Shown piece by piece: positions 44,160 to 54,604 of a DNA stretch of 64,000 bases. The stretch's first letter is position 1; the number at the start of each line of letters is the position of its first letter. The notes under the pieces are model-generated. The model was not told where the DNA came from. It saw only the letters and a list, made by a program, of their open reading frames with translations, and searched no databases. The DNA lies in assembly GCA_964466455.1 (NCBI GenBank), contig CAYXNL010000002.1, forward strand, positions 12,451 through 76,450, written 5' to 3'. Both the position numbers and the translations under genes were made by a program. This DNA is from S010-25 sp964466455. GTDB lineage: Bacteria > Pseudomonadota > Gammaproteobacteria > SZUA-229.

Positions 44160-45241
44160 TGTTTCTTATTCTGAGCGAGTATTTGCAACAATATGAAAGC
44201 GGGTTCTCCGTCTTCCATTACATTACCCTGCGTGCCATTCTTGCTACCATAACCGCGCTGTTTTTATCCCTGCTAGTTGGCCCCGCAATGATTCGCAAAC
44301 TGTCAAGTTACAACATTGGTCAGCAGATCAGGGATGATGGTCCGCAATCACATTTATCCAAAGCCGGAACGCCAACGATGGGCGGCGCGCTGATTCTGGT
44401 TTCAATCGCATTAAGCACCCTGCTGTGGAGTGATCTGAGCAGTCTGAAAGTCTGGGTGGTATTGGGCGTTACGCTATCATTCGGATTTATCGGCGGTGTT
44501 GATGACTACAAAAAACTGGTTTATGGCAATTCAAAAGGCCTGTCTGCCAAAACCAAGTATTTCTGGCAGACGGTATTCGGTTTACTGGCGGCCAGTATTA
44601 TTTATAGTTATGCGACAACGCCGGTAGAAACTACATTAATTTTCCCTTTTCTGAAACATGTTTATCTGCCGATGGGAGCCTTTTTTATTATATTTGCCTA
44701 TCTGGTTATTGTCGGTACAAGTAATGCAGTAAATCTGACGGATGGTCTGGACGGGCTGGCAATTATGCCAACGGTGATGGTTGCTGCGGCGCTGGGTATT
44801 TTTGCCTATGTTACCGGGCACACTACCTTTGCAAATTATCTGGGAATTCCCTATGTGGCCGGTGTTGGTGAGCTGGCTATTTTCTGCGGCACGATGGTTG
44901 GTGCCGGGCTGGGTTTCCTCTGGTTTAATACTTACCCTGCACAGGTTTTTATGGGCGATGTGGGTGCGCTGGCATTGGGGGCGGCGCTGGGCGTTGTCGC
45001 CGTATATGTTCGTCAGGAGTTGGTGCTGGTTATTATGGGAGGTGTCTTTGTGATGGAAACATTTTCCGTCATTATGCAGGTGGCATCATTCAAGTTAACC
45101 GGTAAACGTATTTTTAAAATGGCACCAATACACCATCATTTTGAATTAAAAGGCTGGCCGGAACCGCGGGTTATTGTTCGTTTCTGGATCATTACTGTGA
45201 TACTGGTACTGATTGGTCTGTCATCACTGAAGATTCGTTAA
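44159..45241 (+). CDS. mraY: Phospho-MurNAc-pentapeptide transferase MraY
   Basis: A 360-residue integral membrane enzyme with about ten helices. Key motifs are KAGTPTMGGALIL, IGGVDDYKKLVYGNSKGLSA, NLTDGLDGLA and the HHHFELKGWPE loop near the C-terminus. It attaches the MurNAc-pentapeptide to undecaprenyl phosphate, giving lipid I. Confidence 0.98.
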   Translation: MFLILSEYLQQYESGFSVFHYITLRAILATITALFLSLLVGPAMIRKLSSYNIGQQIRDDGPQSHLSKAGTPTMGGALILVSIALSTLLWSDLSSLKVWVVLGVTLSFGFIGGVDDYKKLVYGNSKGLSAKTKYFWQTVFGLLAASIIYSYATTPVETTLIFPFLKHVYLPMGAFFIIFAYLVIVGTSNAVNLTDGLDGLAIMPTVMVAAALGIFAYVTGHTTFANYLGIPYVAGVGELAIFCGTMVGAGLGFLWFNTYPAQVFMGDVGALALGAALGVVAVYVRQELVLVIMGGVFVMETFSVIMQVASFKLTGKRIFKMAPIHHHFELKGWPEPRVIVRFWIITVILVLIGLSSLKIR

Positions 45242-45247
45242 AAAATT

Positions 45248-46675
45248 ATGATTGCAACCGTGATAACACAGAAAAAACAGACAGCTTATACCCTGGTCGT
45301 AGGCCTGGGGAAAACTGGCTTGTCAGTGGTGTCCTATTTATCCGCATTGGGTGAAAAAGTTATTGTGGTGGATAGCCGTGATATTCCTCCCGGTCTGTCG
45401 GTGTTAAAACAGCAGTATCCTGATGTATCAATTATTACCGGTAGTTTTAAAGAAGAATTGTTTACTCATGCACATCGCATTATTGTGAGTCCGGGAGTGC
45501 CATGTACCACTCCGGCCATACAGCATGCCAGAAGCAAAGCAATAGAAGTTTGTGGTGATATTGATTTATTTGCACATGAAGTAACCGCCCCGGTGGTAGG
45601 AATTACCGGTTCTAACGGTAAAACTACCGTGACCAGTTTGTTAACGCAGATGGCAAAAAATGCCGGTCTGGATGCGATGGCTGGCGGCAATATTGGTATG
45701 CCAGTGCTTGATATGCTAAATGCAGAAGAAATGTCGGAAAATACGGCGGAGAAAAAACTCTATGTGCTGGAGCTGTCCAGTTTTCAATTGGAGACCTTAC
45801 ATTATTTGCCGGTGAAAACAGCAGTGGTATTAAATATCAGTGCTGATCATATGGATCGTTATGAAAATATGGCCGCCTACGCCTACAGCAAACAGAGTAT
45901 TTATGATAATGCAGAGACGCTGGTTATCAATGCCGATGACGTACTTGCTGTGCCGCTATCGGTGGGGAACAGGAGAGTCATCGAATTTACCCTGTCAGTA
46001 CCGCAGGATAATCAGTTTGGTCTGGTTGAAAATAATGCTGGATTATTTCTTTATTATGGTCAGCAGTGTTTGATTTGCGCACAGGAGATTAAGCTCAGAG
46101 GTCGACATAATTTACAAAATGCACTGGCTTCCCTGGCAATGGGAACAGCAATCGGTCTGCCTCTGGATATCATGCTGGAGACTTTAAAAACATTTTCCGG
46201 TCTGCCACACCGTACCCAGTGGGTGACACAAATAAACGGTGTGCAGTGGTTTAATGATTCAAAAGCAACCAATGCAGGCGCAGCTATTGCAGCGATAAAA
46301 GGTTTACCGGGCAGGCATGTTCTGATTGCTGGCGGCGAAGCAAAAGGAGCGGATTTTTCCGGGCTGGCTTCAGTTATTATTGAATATTGTAATGCAGTTA
46401 TCCTGCTCGGCAGGGATGCAGGCAAATTAGCCAGGAATATTGAACTGGCGTTAGCAACAGAAAATAAACGCACTGGCAAGACGTTAACGTTGCCTGTTAA
46501 ACGTGTTAATGATATGCAGACGGCAGTACTGACTGCTTATGAGCTGGCAGAGAATGGTGATAACGTTCTACTGGCGCCTGCCTGTGCGAGTTTTGATATG
46601 TTTGATAATTTTGAACATCGTGGCAATGTTTATATGCAATTTGTCAGAGCGTTAGCCGGAGAGTCGTTGACGTGA
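45248..46675 (+). CDS. murD: UDP-MurNAc-L-Ala:D-glutamate ligase
   Basis: A 475-residue Mur ligase. The N-terminal Rossmann part starts LVVGLGKTGLSVVSYL, the ATP loop is GITGSNGKTTVTSLL, and the C-terminal domain contains WFNDSKATNAGAAIAAI. It adds D-glutamate to UDP-MurNAc-L-Ala. It lies six bases after mraY and overlaps ftsW by four. Confidence 0.97.
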   Translation: MIATVITQKKQTAYTLVVGLGKTGLSVVSYLSALGEKVIVVDSRDIPPGLSVLKQQYPDVSIITGSFKEELFTHAHRIIVSPGVPCTTPAIQHARSKAIEVCGDIDLFAHEVTAPVVGITGSNGKTTVTSLLTQMAKNAGLDAMAGGNIGMPVLDMLNAEEMSENTAEKKLYVLELSSFQLETLHYLPVKTAVVLNISADHMDRYENMAAYAYSKQSIYDNAETLVINADDVLAVPLSVGNRRVIEFTLSVPQDNQFGLVENNAGLFLYYGQQCLICAQEIKLRGRHNLQNALASLAMGTAIGLPLDIMLETLKTFSGLPHRTQWVTQINGVQWFNDSKATNAGAAIAAIKGLPGRHVLIAGGEAKGADFSGLASVIIEYCNAVILLGRDAGKLARNIELALATENKRTGKTLTLPVKRVNDMQTAVLTAYELAENGDNVLLAPACASFDMFDNFEHRGNVYMQFVRALAGESLT

Positions 46676-47910
46676 GTATTAACACTTCCCTATCTGGCTT
46701 TATCAATCCTTTCGGTGGTCTGCAAAACTATGATCCAGAAGATATGGATATGGTCTTGCTGCTTGCTGCCATTACCCTGCTCAGTCTTGGTGTCATAATG
46801 GTGGCATCGGCATCTATCAGTGTGGCGGACAGAAATTTTTCAAATCCATTTTACTATCTGGAGCACCAGCTTGCTTTTGTTGCGGTGGGTGTGGTTGCCG
46901 CCTTGCTTGTCTTTAAAATACGACTGGTGCAGTGGGAAAAATCAGGTATGGCGTTATTAATTTTTGCCCTGTTTCTGCTGCTGCTGGTTTTAATTCCGGG
47001 TATTGGTAAAACCGTTAATGGCAGTACCCGCTGGTTGCCCATTGGTATCTTTAATTTACAGGTATCCGAACTGGTTAAGCTGTTTTTGATTATCTATGTA
47101 GCCGGTTATCTGGTACGTCATGGTGAAGATGTGCGGACAACCATGTGGGGGTTTTTAAAACCGATGATAATGGTCGGTCTGGCCGGCCTGCTATTATTAC
47201 TTGAACCGGATTTCGGCGCTACCGTTGTATTGATGGCAACGGTACTGGGTATGACTTATTTATGCGGTGTGCGTTTTACCCAGTTTTTTTCTTTTGTTAT
47301 CCTGTTCGGTGGTGCTGCACTATTACTGGTTGTTACTTCCCCTTATCGCATGCAACGCCTGGTTTCATTTACCAATCCCTGGGCGGATCCATTCAATAGT
47401 GGTTTCCAGCTAACACAGTCATTAATAGCCATTGGAACCGGTGGCTGGTTTGGCACAGGACTCGGTGGCAGTATACAGAAATTATTTTATCTTCCAGAAG
47501 CACATACCGATTTTCTATTTGCCATCTTATCGGAAGAGCTAGGTTTTGCCGGTGTAATGCTGGTGATCGTCCTCTATAGCATTGTCTTTTTCCGCGCTTT
47601 TCGCATTGCCGTACGGGCAGAACTGGCTGGCAATTTTTTTGCCTCGTATCTGGCTTACGGTATCGGTATCTGGTTGGCAATTCAGGCAATAATTAATATC
47701 GGTGTCAATATGGGCTTGCTGCCAACCAAAGGGCTAACCTTACCATTGATGAGTTATGGCGGTAGCAGTCTAGTCGTGTCCTGTATAGCCATTGGTTTGT
47801 TAATGCGAATTCATTATGAAAGTGTCACGATATCGAAGCAGGCGGTGACGCGGTCAGGTAAAAAGAAGCGACAGAAAAAATACCGGGCACTGGAGGCGCG
47901 ACATGCTTGA
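46672..47910 (+). CDS. ftsW: Septal peptidoglycan glycosyltransferase FtsW
   Basis: A 412-residue SEDS-family protein with about ten membrane helices. Signatures are NGSTRWLPIGIFNLQVSELV, LLEPDFGATVV, and the C-terminal KGLTLPLMSYGGSSLV. It polymerises glycan strands at the septum with FtsI. It starts at GTG within a four-base overlap with murD and ends in a basic cytoplasmic tail. Confidence 0.97.
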   Translation: MSINTSLSGFINPFGGLQNYDPEDMDMVLLLAAITLLSLGVIMVASASISVADRNFSNPFYYLEHQLAFVAVGVVAALLVFKIRLVQWEKSGMALLIFALFLLLLVLIPGIGKTVNGSTRWLPIGIFNLQVSELVKLFLIIYVAGYLVRHGEDVRTTMWGFLKPMIMVGLAGLLLLLEPDFGATVVLMATVLGMTYLCGVRFTQFFSFVILFGGAALLLVVTSPYRMQRLVSFTNPWADPFNSGFQLTQSLIAIGTGGWFGTGLGGSIQKLFYLPEAHTDFLFAILSEELGFAGVMLVIVLYSIVFFRAFRIAVRAELAGNFFASYLAYGIGIWLAIQAIINIGVNMGLLPTKGLTLPLMSYGGSSLVVSCIAIGLLMRIHYESVTISKQAVTRSGKKKRQKKYRALEARHA

Positions 47911-48985
47911 TGTGCGTCCGGTTTTAATTATGGCAGGTGGTACCGGTGGTCATGTCTTTCCGGCACTCGCTGTCGCAGATGAGTTGCGCCAGCGAGGCGT
48001 TCCGGTGGTCTGGCTGGGAACACGCGCCGGAATAGAAGCCAGGCTGGTTGTGCAGGCCGGTTATCCGATTGAATGGTTAAGTGTTACCGGCTTACGCGGT
48101 AAGAAGCTGTCCACACTTATACTGGCACCATTAACGTTGACTCGAGCCTGCTGGCAGGCACTGATGATTATACGTAAACGTCGTCCCTGTGCAGTACTTG
48201 GTATGGGTGGTTTTGCCTCCGGGCCAGGTGGTTTTATGGCATGGTTAAGTCATACCCCATTATTGATTCATGAGCAAAATGCTATTCCGGGTTTAACTAA
48301 CCGCTTATTATCAAAAATTTCAGGGACCGTTATGCAGGCATTTCCTTCAGCATTTGGAAGCAGGGCAAAAACACTGGGTAATCCGGTAAGAAAAACAATT
48401 TGTGACCTGCCTTTACCTGGAAAGCGTCTGCCATTACATCAGGGACGGTTACGTTTGCTGGTCGTTGGTGGCAGCCTGGGTGCGGTAAAACTAAACGAAT
48501 TATTGCCACAGGCACTGGCAAAAATAGACCCGCAGGTGCGTCCTGAAGTGATACATCAGACAGGAATAAAAAATCTGGATACGGCTCGCAGAACCTACCA
48601 TCAATATTGTGTTGAAGCAAAGGTTAATGCCTTTATTGATGATATGGCAGCAGCGTATGCGTGGGCAGATCTGGTTATCTGCCGGGCCGGTGCGATGACG
48701 GTATTTGAACTGGCGGCTGTTGGTATTGCCTCTATACTGGTGCCATATCCTTATGCGGTAGATGACCATCAAAGTGCAAATGCGGCTTTTCTGGAGGCAG
48801 CTGGTGGCGCTATTGTGAAGCAGCAGAAAGTGCTGGATAGTAACTGGTTGACTGCGATAATTATTGATTTAATGCAGCATCGTGAACGTCTGTTGCAAAT
48901 GGCCAATGCAGCGCGTGTACTGGCAATGCCTGAGTCTGCAAAGCAGATTGCCGACCTGTGCATGAATGCGGGTGAGATACTATGA
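47903..48985 (+). CDS. murG: UDP-GlcNAc:lipid I N-acetylglucosaminyltransferase MurG
   Basis: A 360-residue GT-B glycosyltransferase. The N-terminal loop is IMAGGTGGHVFPALA, with HEQNAIPGLTNRLL and the donor-site segment CRAGAMTVFELAAVGIASI. It makes lipid II from lipid I at the inner membrane face. It overlaps ftsW by eight bases and murC by four. Confidence 0.97.
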   Translation: MLDVRPVLIMAGGTGGHVFPALAVADELRQRGVPVVWLGTRAGIEARLVVQAGYPIEWLSVTGLRGKKLSTLILAPLTLTRACWQALMIIRKRRPCAVLGMGGFASGPGGFMAWLSHTPLLIHEQNAIPGLTNRLLSKISGTVMQAFPSAFGSRAKTLGNPVRKTICDLPLPGKRLPLHQGRLRLLVVGGSLGAVKLNELLPQALAKIDPQVRPEVIHQTGIKNLDTARRTYHQYCVEAKVNAFIDDMAAAYAWADLVICRAGAMTVFELAAVGIASILVPYPYAVDDHQSANAAFLEAAGGAIVKQQKVLDSNWLTAIIIDLMQHRERLLQMANAARVLAMPESAKQIADLCMNAGEIL

Positions 48986-50418
48986 TGCAACAGATTAAAC
49001 CAATAGACTCATTTATGCGTCGTATTCAAAAAGTGCATTTTGTGGGTATTGGTGGTGCCGGGATGAGTGGTATTGCCGATGTTATGCATGATCTGGGTTA
49101 TGTAATAAGCGGCTCGGATATTGCTGAAAATTCAGCAATCAGGCATCTGAAAAAACAGGGTGTCAGGGTATATATGTCGCATTGTGCAGAGAATGTAGCG
49201 AATGTTGATGTGGTGGTAACCTCTACAGCGATTGACAAAAATAATGTAGAGGTGCTGGCGGCGCAGGTACAACGTATTCCCGTTGTCCCACGTGCGCAGA
49301 TGCTGGCAGAAATTATGCGTTTCAGTCATGGTATTGCGGTAGCTGGCACTCATGGCAAGACCACGACGACTTCACTGATTGCGAGTATTCTGGCCGAAGG
49401 TGGGCTTGACCCCACCTATGTTATTGGTGGGAAATTAAACAGTTCGGCAAAACATGCACGTCTGGGCAAAAGTAAATATCTGGTTGCCGAAGCGGATGAA
49501 AGTGATGCTTCATTTTTATGTTTACAACCGATTCTTGCAGTGGTTACAAATATTGATGCCGATCACCTGCCAACCTATGATGGTGATTTTAATAAACTAA
49601 AAAAAACATTTGTCGAATTTCTACACCACCTGCCTTTTTACGGGCTGGCTGTATTGTGTGTTGACGATGATGAAGTGCGAAGTCTTCTACCTGAAATTAA
49701 TCGACCAGTAATTCGTTATGGTATCGAACAGGATGCCGATGTGTGTGCATCCGGTATTAAATTTAACGGGGCCAGAACTGAGTTTAACGTGATGTTGCCA
49801 GATTCAGATCAGGTATTGCCTGTCACCTTGAATATGCCGGGAAGACATAATGTTCTAAATGCCCTGGCAGCAATCAGTGTGGCAAATGAACTGGGTGTGG
49901 AGCGCGAAGCAATACAGCGTGCCTTATCTATTTTTGCAGGCATTGGCCGCCGTATGCATCGTTATGGTGACGTTACACTTTCAGATAGTGTAAGCGCCAG
50001 AATTCCTTTACTGGACGACTACGCCCATCATCCTACCGAAATCACGGCAACGCTTGATGCGGTAAGAAAAGGCTGGCCTGATAAACGACTGGTAGTCGTG
50101 TTTCAGCCACACCGTTATACCCGAACACGCGATCTGTTTGAAGATTTTTCCCAGATACTGGCAGATGTGGATGTACTGATTTTGAGTGAAGTATATGCCG
50201 CCGGTGAAAAGGTTATTTCTGGTGCAGACGGACGTTCATTATGTGCGGCTATTCGGGCGCGGGGGAAGGTTAATCCAATTTTTATAGATGATATTCAAAG
50301 TCTGCATGAAACGCTTAAAACTATTATAAAGAAAGATGATCTTGTCTTAACCATGGGAGCTGGCAGTATTGGTCGGGTAGCATCAGCGCTCAGGGAACAA
50401 CTACAGGCGGTGCTATGA
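48982..50418 (+). CDS. murC: UDP-MurNAc:L-alanine ligase
   Basis: A 478-residue Mur ligase. It has HFVGIGGAGMSGIADVM at the N-terminus, the ATP loop AGTHGKTTTTSLIA, and the C-terminal DDYAHHPTEI and FQPHRYTRTRDL. It adds the first peptide residue to UDP-MurNAc made by MurA/MurB. Length is normal. Confidence 0.98.
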   Translation: MMQQIKPIDSFMRRIQKVHFVGIGGAGMSGIADVMHDLGYVISGSDIAENSAIRHLKKQGVRVYMSHCAENVANVDVVVTSTAIDKNNVEVLAAQVQRIPVVPRAQMLAEIMRFSHGIAVAGTHGKTTTTSLIASILAEGGLDPTYVIGGKLNSSAKHARLGKSKYLVAEADESDASFLCLQPILAVVTNIDADHLPTYDGDFNKLKKTFVEFLHHLPFYGLAVLCVDDDEVRSLLPEINRPVIRYGIEQDADVCASGIKFNGARTEFNVMLPDSDQVLPVTLNMPGRHNVLNALAAISVANELGVEREAIQRALSIFAGIGRRMHRYGDVTLSDSVSARIPLLDDYAHHPTEITATLDAVRKGWPDKRLVVVFQPHRYTRTRDLFEDFSQILADVDVLILSEVYAAGEKVISGADGRSLCAAIRARGKVNPIFIDDIQSLHETLKTIIKKDDLVLTMGAGSIGRVASALREQLQAVL

Positions 50419-50419
50419 A

Positions 50420-51328
50420 ATGTCGGGTATGGCAACAATGATACAGTCTGAACAGATTTGTGAAGTGATTGAAAATGAACCGATGTCACGCCATACAAGC
50501 TGGCGGGCAGGAGGCTGCGCACGACATTATGCGATTCCCCGTACGCTGGAACAGTTACAGCAGTTAATGGTTTTATTACCCGCGTCAGAAAAAATTGAAT
50601 GGATGGGTCTAGGTAGTAATACGCTGGTACGTGACGGTGGCTTCAATGGCACTATTGTAGCCACACAGCATATGATGAATAAAATAAAACAGCTTAACTC
50701 GCAGACACTTTATATTGGAGCCGGTGTGCCTGATGCAAAGCTGGCGCGCTTTTGTACACAACGGGGTATGCATGAAGCTGCGTTTTTTGCTGGTATTCCA
50801 GGGTTGTTTGGTGGTGCGCTGGCAATGAATGCGGGTGCGTGGGGAGGGGAGACCTGGACGCATGTTATCAGTGTAGAAACAATGAACCGAAAAGGAGAAA
50901 TTCAGCAACGCCAGCGTGATGAATTTGATATTTCCTACCGGCAGGTAGGTAAACATCATGGAGAATGGTTTGTGGGTGCAATAATGCATTTTAAAGTTAG
51001 TGATAACAGTCAGGGCGTGATTAATAGTAAACAGTTATTAGCCGAACGTGCCCGCTTACAACCAACCGGAGTAGCCAGTTGTGGCTCGGTTTTTCGTAAT
51101 CCTGAAGCTGATTATGCCGCCAGATTAATTGAACAATGTGGTCTGAAAGGCACGCGCATTGGTGGAGCCGTTGTCTCCGGGAAACATGCAAATTTTATTA
51201 TCAATGACAATAACGCCAGTGCCAGTGATATTGAACTGTTAATTGAACAGATACGGCAAATGGTTAAACAGCAGCGAGGTATTTTACTGCAACCGGAAGT
51301 AAAAATTATTGGAGAAAAGAACTGGTGA
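50420..51328 (+). CDS. murB: UDP-N-acetylenolpyruvoylglucosamine reductase
   Basis: A 302-residue FAD enzyme of the shorter type: LGSNTLVRDGGF for flavin, IPGLFGGALAMNAGAWGGE, and the catalytic serine in ASCGSVFRNP. It reduces the product of MurA (14 kb upstream) to UDP-MurNAc. The ATG at 50420 lies one base after the murC stop; its stop overlaps ddl by four bases. Confidence 0.97.
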   Translation: MSGMATMIQSEQICEVIENEPMSRHTSWRAGGCARHYAIPRTLEQLQQLMVLLPASEKIEWMGLGSNTLVRDGGFNGTIVATQHMMNKIKQLNSQTLYIGAGVPDAKLARFCTQRGMHEAAFFAGIPGLFGGALAMNAGAWGGETWTHVISVETMNRKGEIQQRQRDEFDISYRQVGKHHGEWFVGAIMHFKVSDNSQGVINSKQLLAERARLQPTGVASCGSVFRNPEADYAARLIEQCGLKGTRIGGAVVSGKHANFIINDNNASASDIELLIEQIRQMVKQQRGILLQPEVKIIGEKNW

Positions 51329-52284
51329 GTAGCGTAACACAAACATCAACACGACTGACCTCCACATCAGCGGGTAAAGTTGTTGTATTGATGGGTGGTA
51401 GCTCGGCAGAACGTAATATTTCTCTACAAAGTGGTGCCGCCGTACTCGATGCGCTAAAGCATAACGGTATTGATGCGTATGGCGTGGATATGGATAAAAA
51501 TATAGCACGGGTTTTAATGGAAGATAATTTTCAACGTGTTTTTATTATGTTACACGGTCGTGGTGGTGAGGATGGTACGATTCAGGGTTTACTGGAAGTC
51601 ATGCAAATACCCTATACCGGTTCCGGAGTCATGGCCTCAGCGCTGGCTATGGATAAATTACGTACCAAACAGATCTGGCAGGCAGCCGGTTTGCCGACAC
51701 CGGCATATGTCGTGCTTGATACGGCACTTGACTGTGAACAGGCAATACAGTCTATCGGTTTACCAATGATTGTTAAGCCAGTACTGGAAGGTTCAAGTAT
51801 TGGTATGAGTAAAGTTGAGCGGGCAGATGAATTAATTTATGCCTGGCAAAAGGCCAGCCAGTGTGGCGGTAGTGTTATTGCTGAAGAATGGGTAACAGGA
51901 AAAGAATATACCGCAGCCGTACTGGGTAATCAGGTGTTGCCCATGATTCATCTAAAAACATCTCATAAATTTTATGATTACGATGCAAAGTATGAAGCGC
52001 TGGATACGCAGTATATCTGCCCCTGTAATCTAGGTGAAAAAGATGAACAGATACTTGCAGAGCTGATTATGCAGGCGTTTAAAACTGTTGGCGCAAGTGG
52101 CTGGGGTCGCGTGGATTTTATTGTAGATAATGAAGGCCAACCCTGGTTGATTGAAGTCAATACAGTACCGGGGATGACCGGGCACTCGCTGGTGCCGATG
52201 GCAGCAAAACAGGCCGGTATAGACTTTGATGAGCTGGCATTAAGAATTCTGCAAACATCATGGACAGGTAATAAAGGTAGATAA
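51325..52284 (+). CDS. ddl: D-alanine--D-alanine ligase
   Basis: A 319-residue ATP-grasp ligase. Markers are VVLMGGSSAERNISLQSG, LHGRGGEDGTIQGLLE, PYTGSGVMASALAMDK and IEVNTVPGMTGHSLVP. The Tyr in PYTGSGV marks D-Ala rather than D-lactate ligase by the known family rule. It starts at GTG. It supplies MurF. Confidence 0.97.
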   Translation: MSSVTQTSTRLTSTSAGKVVVLMGGSSAERNISLQSGAAVLDALKHNGIDAYGVDMDKNIARVLMEDNFQRVFIMLHGRGGEDGTIQGLLEVMQIPYTGSGVMASALAMDKLRTKQIWQAAGLPTPAYVVLDTALDCEQAIQSIGLPMIVKPVLEGSSIGMSKVERADELIYAWQKASQCGGSVIAEEWVTGKEYTAAVLGNQVLPMIHLKTSHKFYDYDAKYEALDTQYICPCNLGEKDEQILAELIMQAFKTVGASGWGRVDFIVDNEGQPWLIEVNTVPGMTGHSLVPMAAKQAGIDFDELALRILQTSWTGNKGR

Positions 52285-52286
52285 TA

Positions 52287-53225
52287 ATGCGACGCAAAAA
52301 AATATCACTGTATACCCGTCTGGCCGATACATGGCACTTTACTATCAGACATCTATTTGTCCTGGGTATTGTTGCTGGCGTAATAGTGGTGGCTATCTAT
52401 ACAAAAGAAAAACAGTTTAAAACAGTGTTACCAATAAAGAATGTAAGTGTGGAAGGTCGTCTGATTCATCTTGATAGATCACAACTGGAAGCGAGTATTC
52501 TGCATACAGTTAAAGGGGGTTATTTCACACTGGACTTAAACCGGATTCGTAAACGTTTACTGGTAAATCCGTGGATAAGACGTGTATCGGTAAGACGGCA
52601 CTGGCCGGCACAGTTGATTGTTACTATTGCAGAAAAAAAACCGGTCGCATACTGGAATCATAATGCTTTTATTAGTGCAGAAGGCGATGTGTTCAAACCA
52701 GCATCAATAGATAATACGCTATTGTTGCCACAGATGTTTGGGCCGCAGGGGCAGTATAGAAAAGTGTGGATGTTTATGAATAAAATATATCAGCCACTGG
52801 CTTCAATGGCATTACGGGTTAAGGTACTGTCACTTGATGACCGGCGGGCATGGAAACTGGTATTAACCAGTTTGTCAGATGAAAAGAGATATACAAAAAA
52901 TAAATTTGAACAGAATAAAGATACGGTAGTTGTGCGGCTTGGCCGTAATGATACGCAGCGGCGTTTTGATCGTTTTGTACGGGTTTTTTCCAGTATCGGT
53001 AGCCTGGATTTAAGACAGATAAAATCGGTTGATATGCGTTATCCAAACGGGTTTGCTGTGTTAAAAAAAACAGTATTGAATAACGAAAACAGGATAAGTA
53101 TGAAAAATAGGTTTTTTCATCCATCTGGTCTACATCAGCATAATAAAAAATATATAGCAATGATTAATGATAGCTTTAATACGCTGCTTAATTCAATACT
53201 GCCCGACAGTATTCAGAGGGTTTAA
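52287..53225 (+). CDS. ftsQ: Cell division protein FtsQ
   Basis: A 312-residue bitopic protein: cytoplasmic basic tail, membrane segment (about residues 24-42), POTRA domain (LPIKNVSVEGRLIHLDRSQL) and beta domain. It is somewhat longer than the 276-residue E. coli protein because of a C-terminal extension after the NGFAVLKK strand. It scaffolds FtsL-FtsB. The gene is directly between ddl and ftsA. Confidence 0.95.
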   Translation: MRRKKISLYTRLADTWHFTIRHLFVLGIVAGVIVVAIYTKEKQFKTVLPIKNVSVEGRLIHLDRSQLEASILHTVKGGYFTLDLNRIRKRLLVNPWIRRVSVRRHWPAQLIVTIAEKKPVAYWNHNAFISAEGDVFKPASIDNTLLLPQMFGPQGQYRKVWMFMNKIYQPLASMALRVKVLSLDDRRAWKLVLTSLSDEKRYTKNKFEQNKDTVVVRLGRNDTQRRFDRFVRVFSSIGSLDLRQIKSVDMRYPNGFAVLKKTVLNNENRISMKNRFFHPSGLHQHNKKYIAMINDSFNTLLNSILPDSIQRV

Positions 53226-53229
53226 CAGT

Positions 53230-54465
53230 ATGAGTAAAAAGTTTGATAAAAAAATGTTAATTGGTCTGGATATTGGCACCTCAAAAGTTGTTGCCATCGT
53301 CGGTGAAGTGAATGATGAAGGTGAAATCGAAATTATCGGTATTGGTTCACACGCCTCACACGGGTTAAAAAAGGGAGTGGTGGTTAATATCGAATCGACA
53401 GTTCAGTCTATTCAGCGTGCCGTTGAAGAGGCTGAGTTAATGGCAGGGTGTGAAATTCGTTCAGTTTATACAGGTATTGCCGGTAGCCATATTCGCAGTT
53501 TAAATTCACATGGCATTGTTGCGATTCGTGAACGTGAAGTGATGGAAGGGGATCTTGAGCGGGTAATTGATGCCGCACGGGCTGTTGCAATTCCGGCGGA
53601 TCAGCGTGTACTACATATCCTGCCACAGGAATTTATTATTGACGATCAGGAAGGTATTCGTGAACCGGTGGGTATGTCCGGTGTGCGGCTGGAAGCAAAA
53701 GTGCATCTGGTAACCGGCGCTGTTGGTGCCGCACAGAATATTATTAAGTGTGTGCGTCGCTGTGGGCTGGAAGTAGATGACATAATTCTTGAACAACTGG
53801 CATCCAGTTATGCGGTACTTACGGAAGATGAAAAAGAACTGGGCGTTTGCCTGGTCGATATTGGTGGTGGTACTACCGATATTGCTGTTTTTTCAGATGG
53901 TGCTATTCGCCATACTGCAGTAATTCCCATTGCAGGCGATCAGGTAACCAATGATATCGCTGTGGCGTTACGTACGCCAACTCAGTATGCCAATGAAATA
54001 AAAATAAAATACGCCTGTGCTTTGCGCCAGTTGGCTAACCCGGAAGAAACAATTGAAGTACCCAGTGTGGGTGATCGCCCACCACGAAAATTGTCGCGGC
54101 AAACACTGGCCGAAGTGGTCGAGCCACGCTATGAAGAGCTACTAACACTGGTTCATGCCGAGTTGCAACGTAGTGGTTTTGAAGAAATTATCGCTGCTGG
54201 TGTGGTCCTTACGGGTGGCAGTTCAAAAATGGAAGGGGTTATTGATCTGGCTGAAGAGATTTTTCATGCACCGGTAAGGTTAGGCATGCCGCAGTATGTG
54301 TCTGGTCTTTCCGATGTAGTAAAAAATCCAATTTATGCAACGGGTGTCGGTTTATTGCTGTTTGGTAACAAACATCGGGAATCAGGCACCAGTCATATAA
54401 TGGGGGAAGGCGGAGTAAAGGGTATTCTGGAACGAATGAAGAGCTGGTTTCAGGGTAATTTTTAA
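53230..54465 (+). CDS. ftsA: Cell division protein FtsA
   Basis: The ATG at 53230 gives 411 residues beginning MSKKFDKKMLIGLDIGTSKV; the longer frame to 53167 overlaps ftsQ. Actin-fold phosphate loops (DIGTSKVVAIVGE, VDIGGGTTDIAVF) and the C-terminal membrane-targeting helix (GILERMKSWFQGNF) are present. FtsA tethers FtsZ to the membrane. Confidence 0.98.
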   Translation: MSKKFDKKMLIGLDIGTSKVVAIVGEVNDEGEIEIIGIGSHASHGLKKGVVVNIESTVQSIQRAVEEAELMAGCEIRSVYTGIAGSHIRSLNSHGIVAIREREVMEGDLERVIDAARAVAIPADQRVLHILPQEFIIDDQEGIREPVGMSGVRLEAKVHLVTGAVGAAQNIIKCVRRCGLEVDDIILEQLASSYAVLTEDEKELGVCLVDIGGGTTDIAVFSDGAIRHTAVIPIAGDQVTNDIAVALRTPTQYANEIKIKYACALRQLANPEETIEVPSVGDRPPRKLSRQTLAEVVEPRYEELLTLVHAELQRSGFEEIIAAGVVLTGGSSKMEGVIDLAEEIFHAPVRLGMPQYVSGLSDVVKNPIYATGVGLLLFGNKHRESGTSHIMGEGGVKGILERMKSWFQGNF

Positions 54466-54570
54466 GGTGAAAAATGGTTTTGTAATCGGCAGGAAAACAA
54501 GAGGAAAACGGCAATAGAAAGCAGGTGTGGTGGAAAATATATAGCGGTGGAAAAAATAAATAGTAATTAG

Positions 54571-54601
54571 TGAATAACTGGTTGGTAAAACCTGTTATTC
54601 A
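54571..54601 (+). promoter_or_regulatory. Hairpin 1 in the ftsA-ftsZ spacer
   Basis: A 13-bp stem with one T-T mismatch (54571-54583 with 54589-54601) and a five-base loop. No U-run follows, so it is not a standard terminator. It could be an mRNA processing or stability element; the role is unknown. Confidence 0.6.
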
Positions 54602-54604
54602 GGT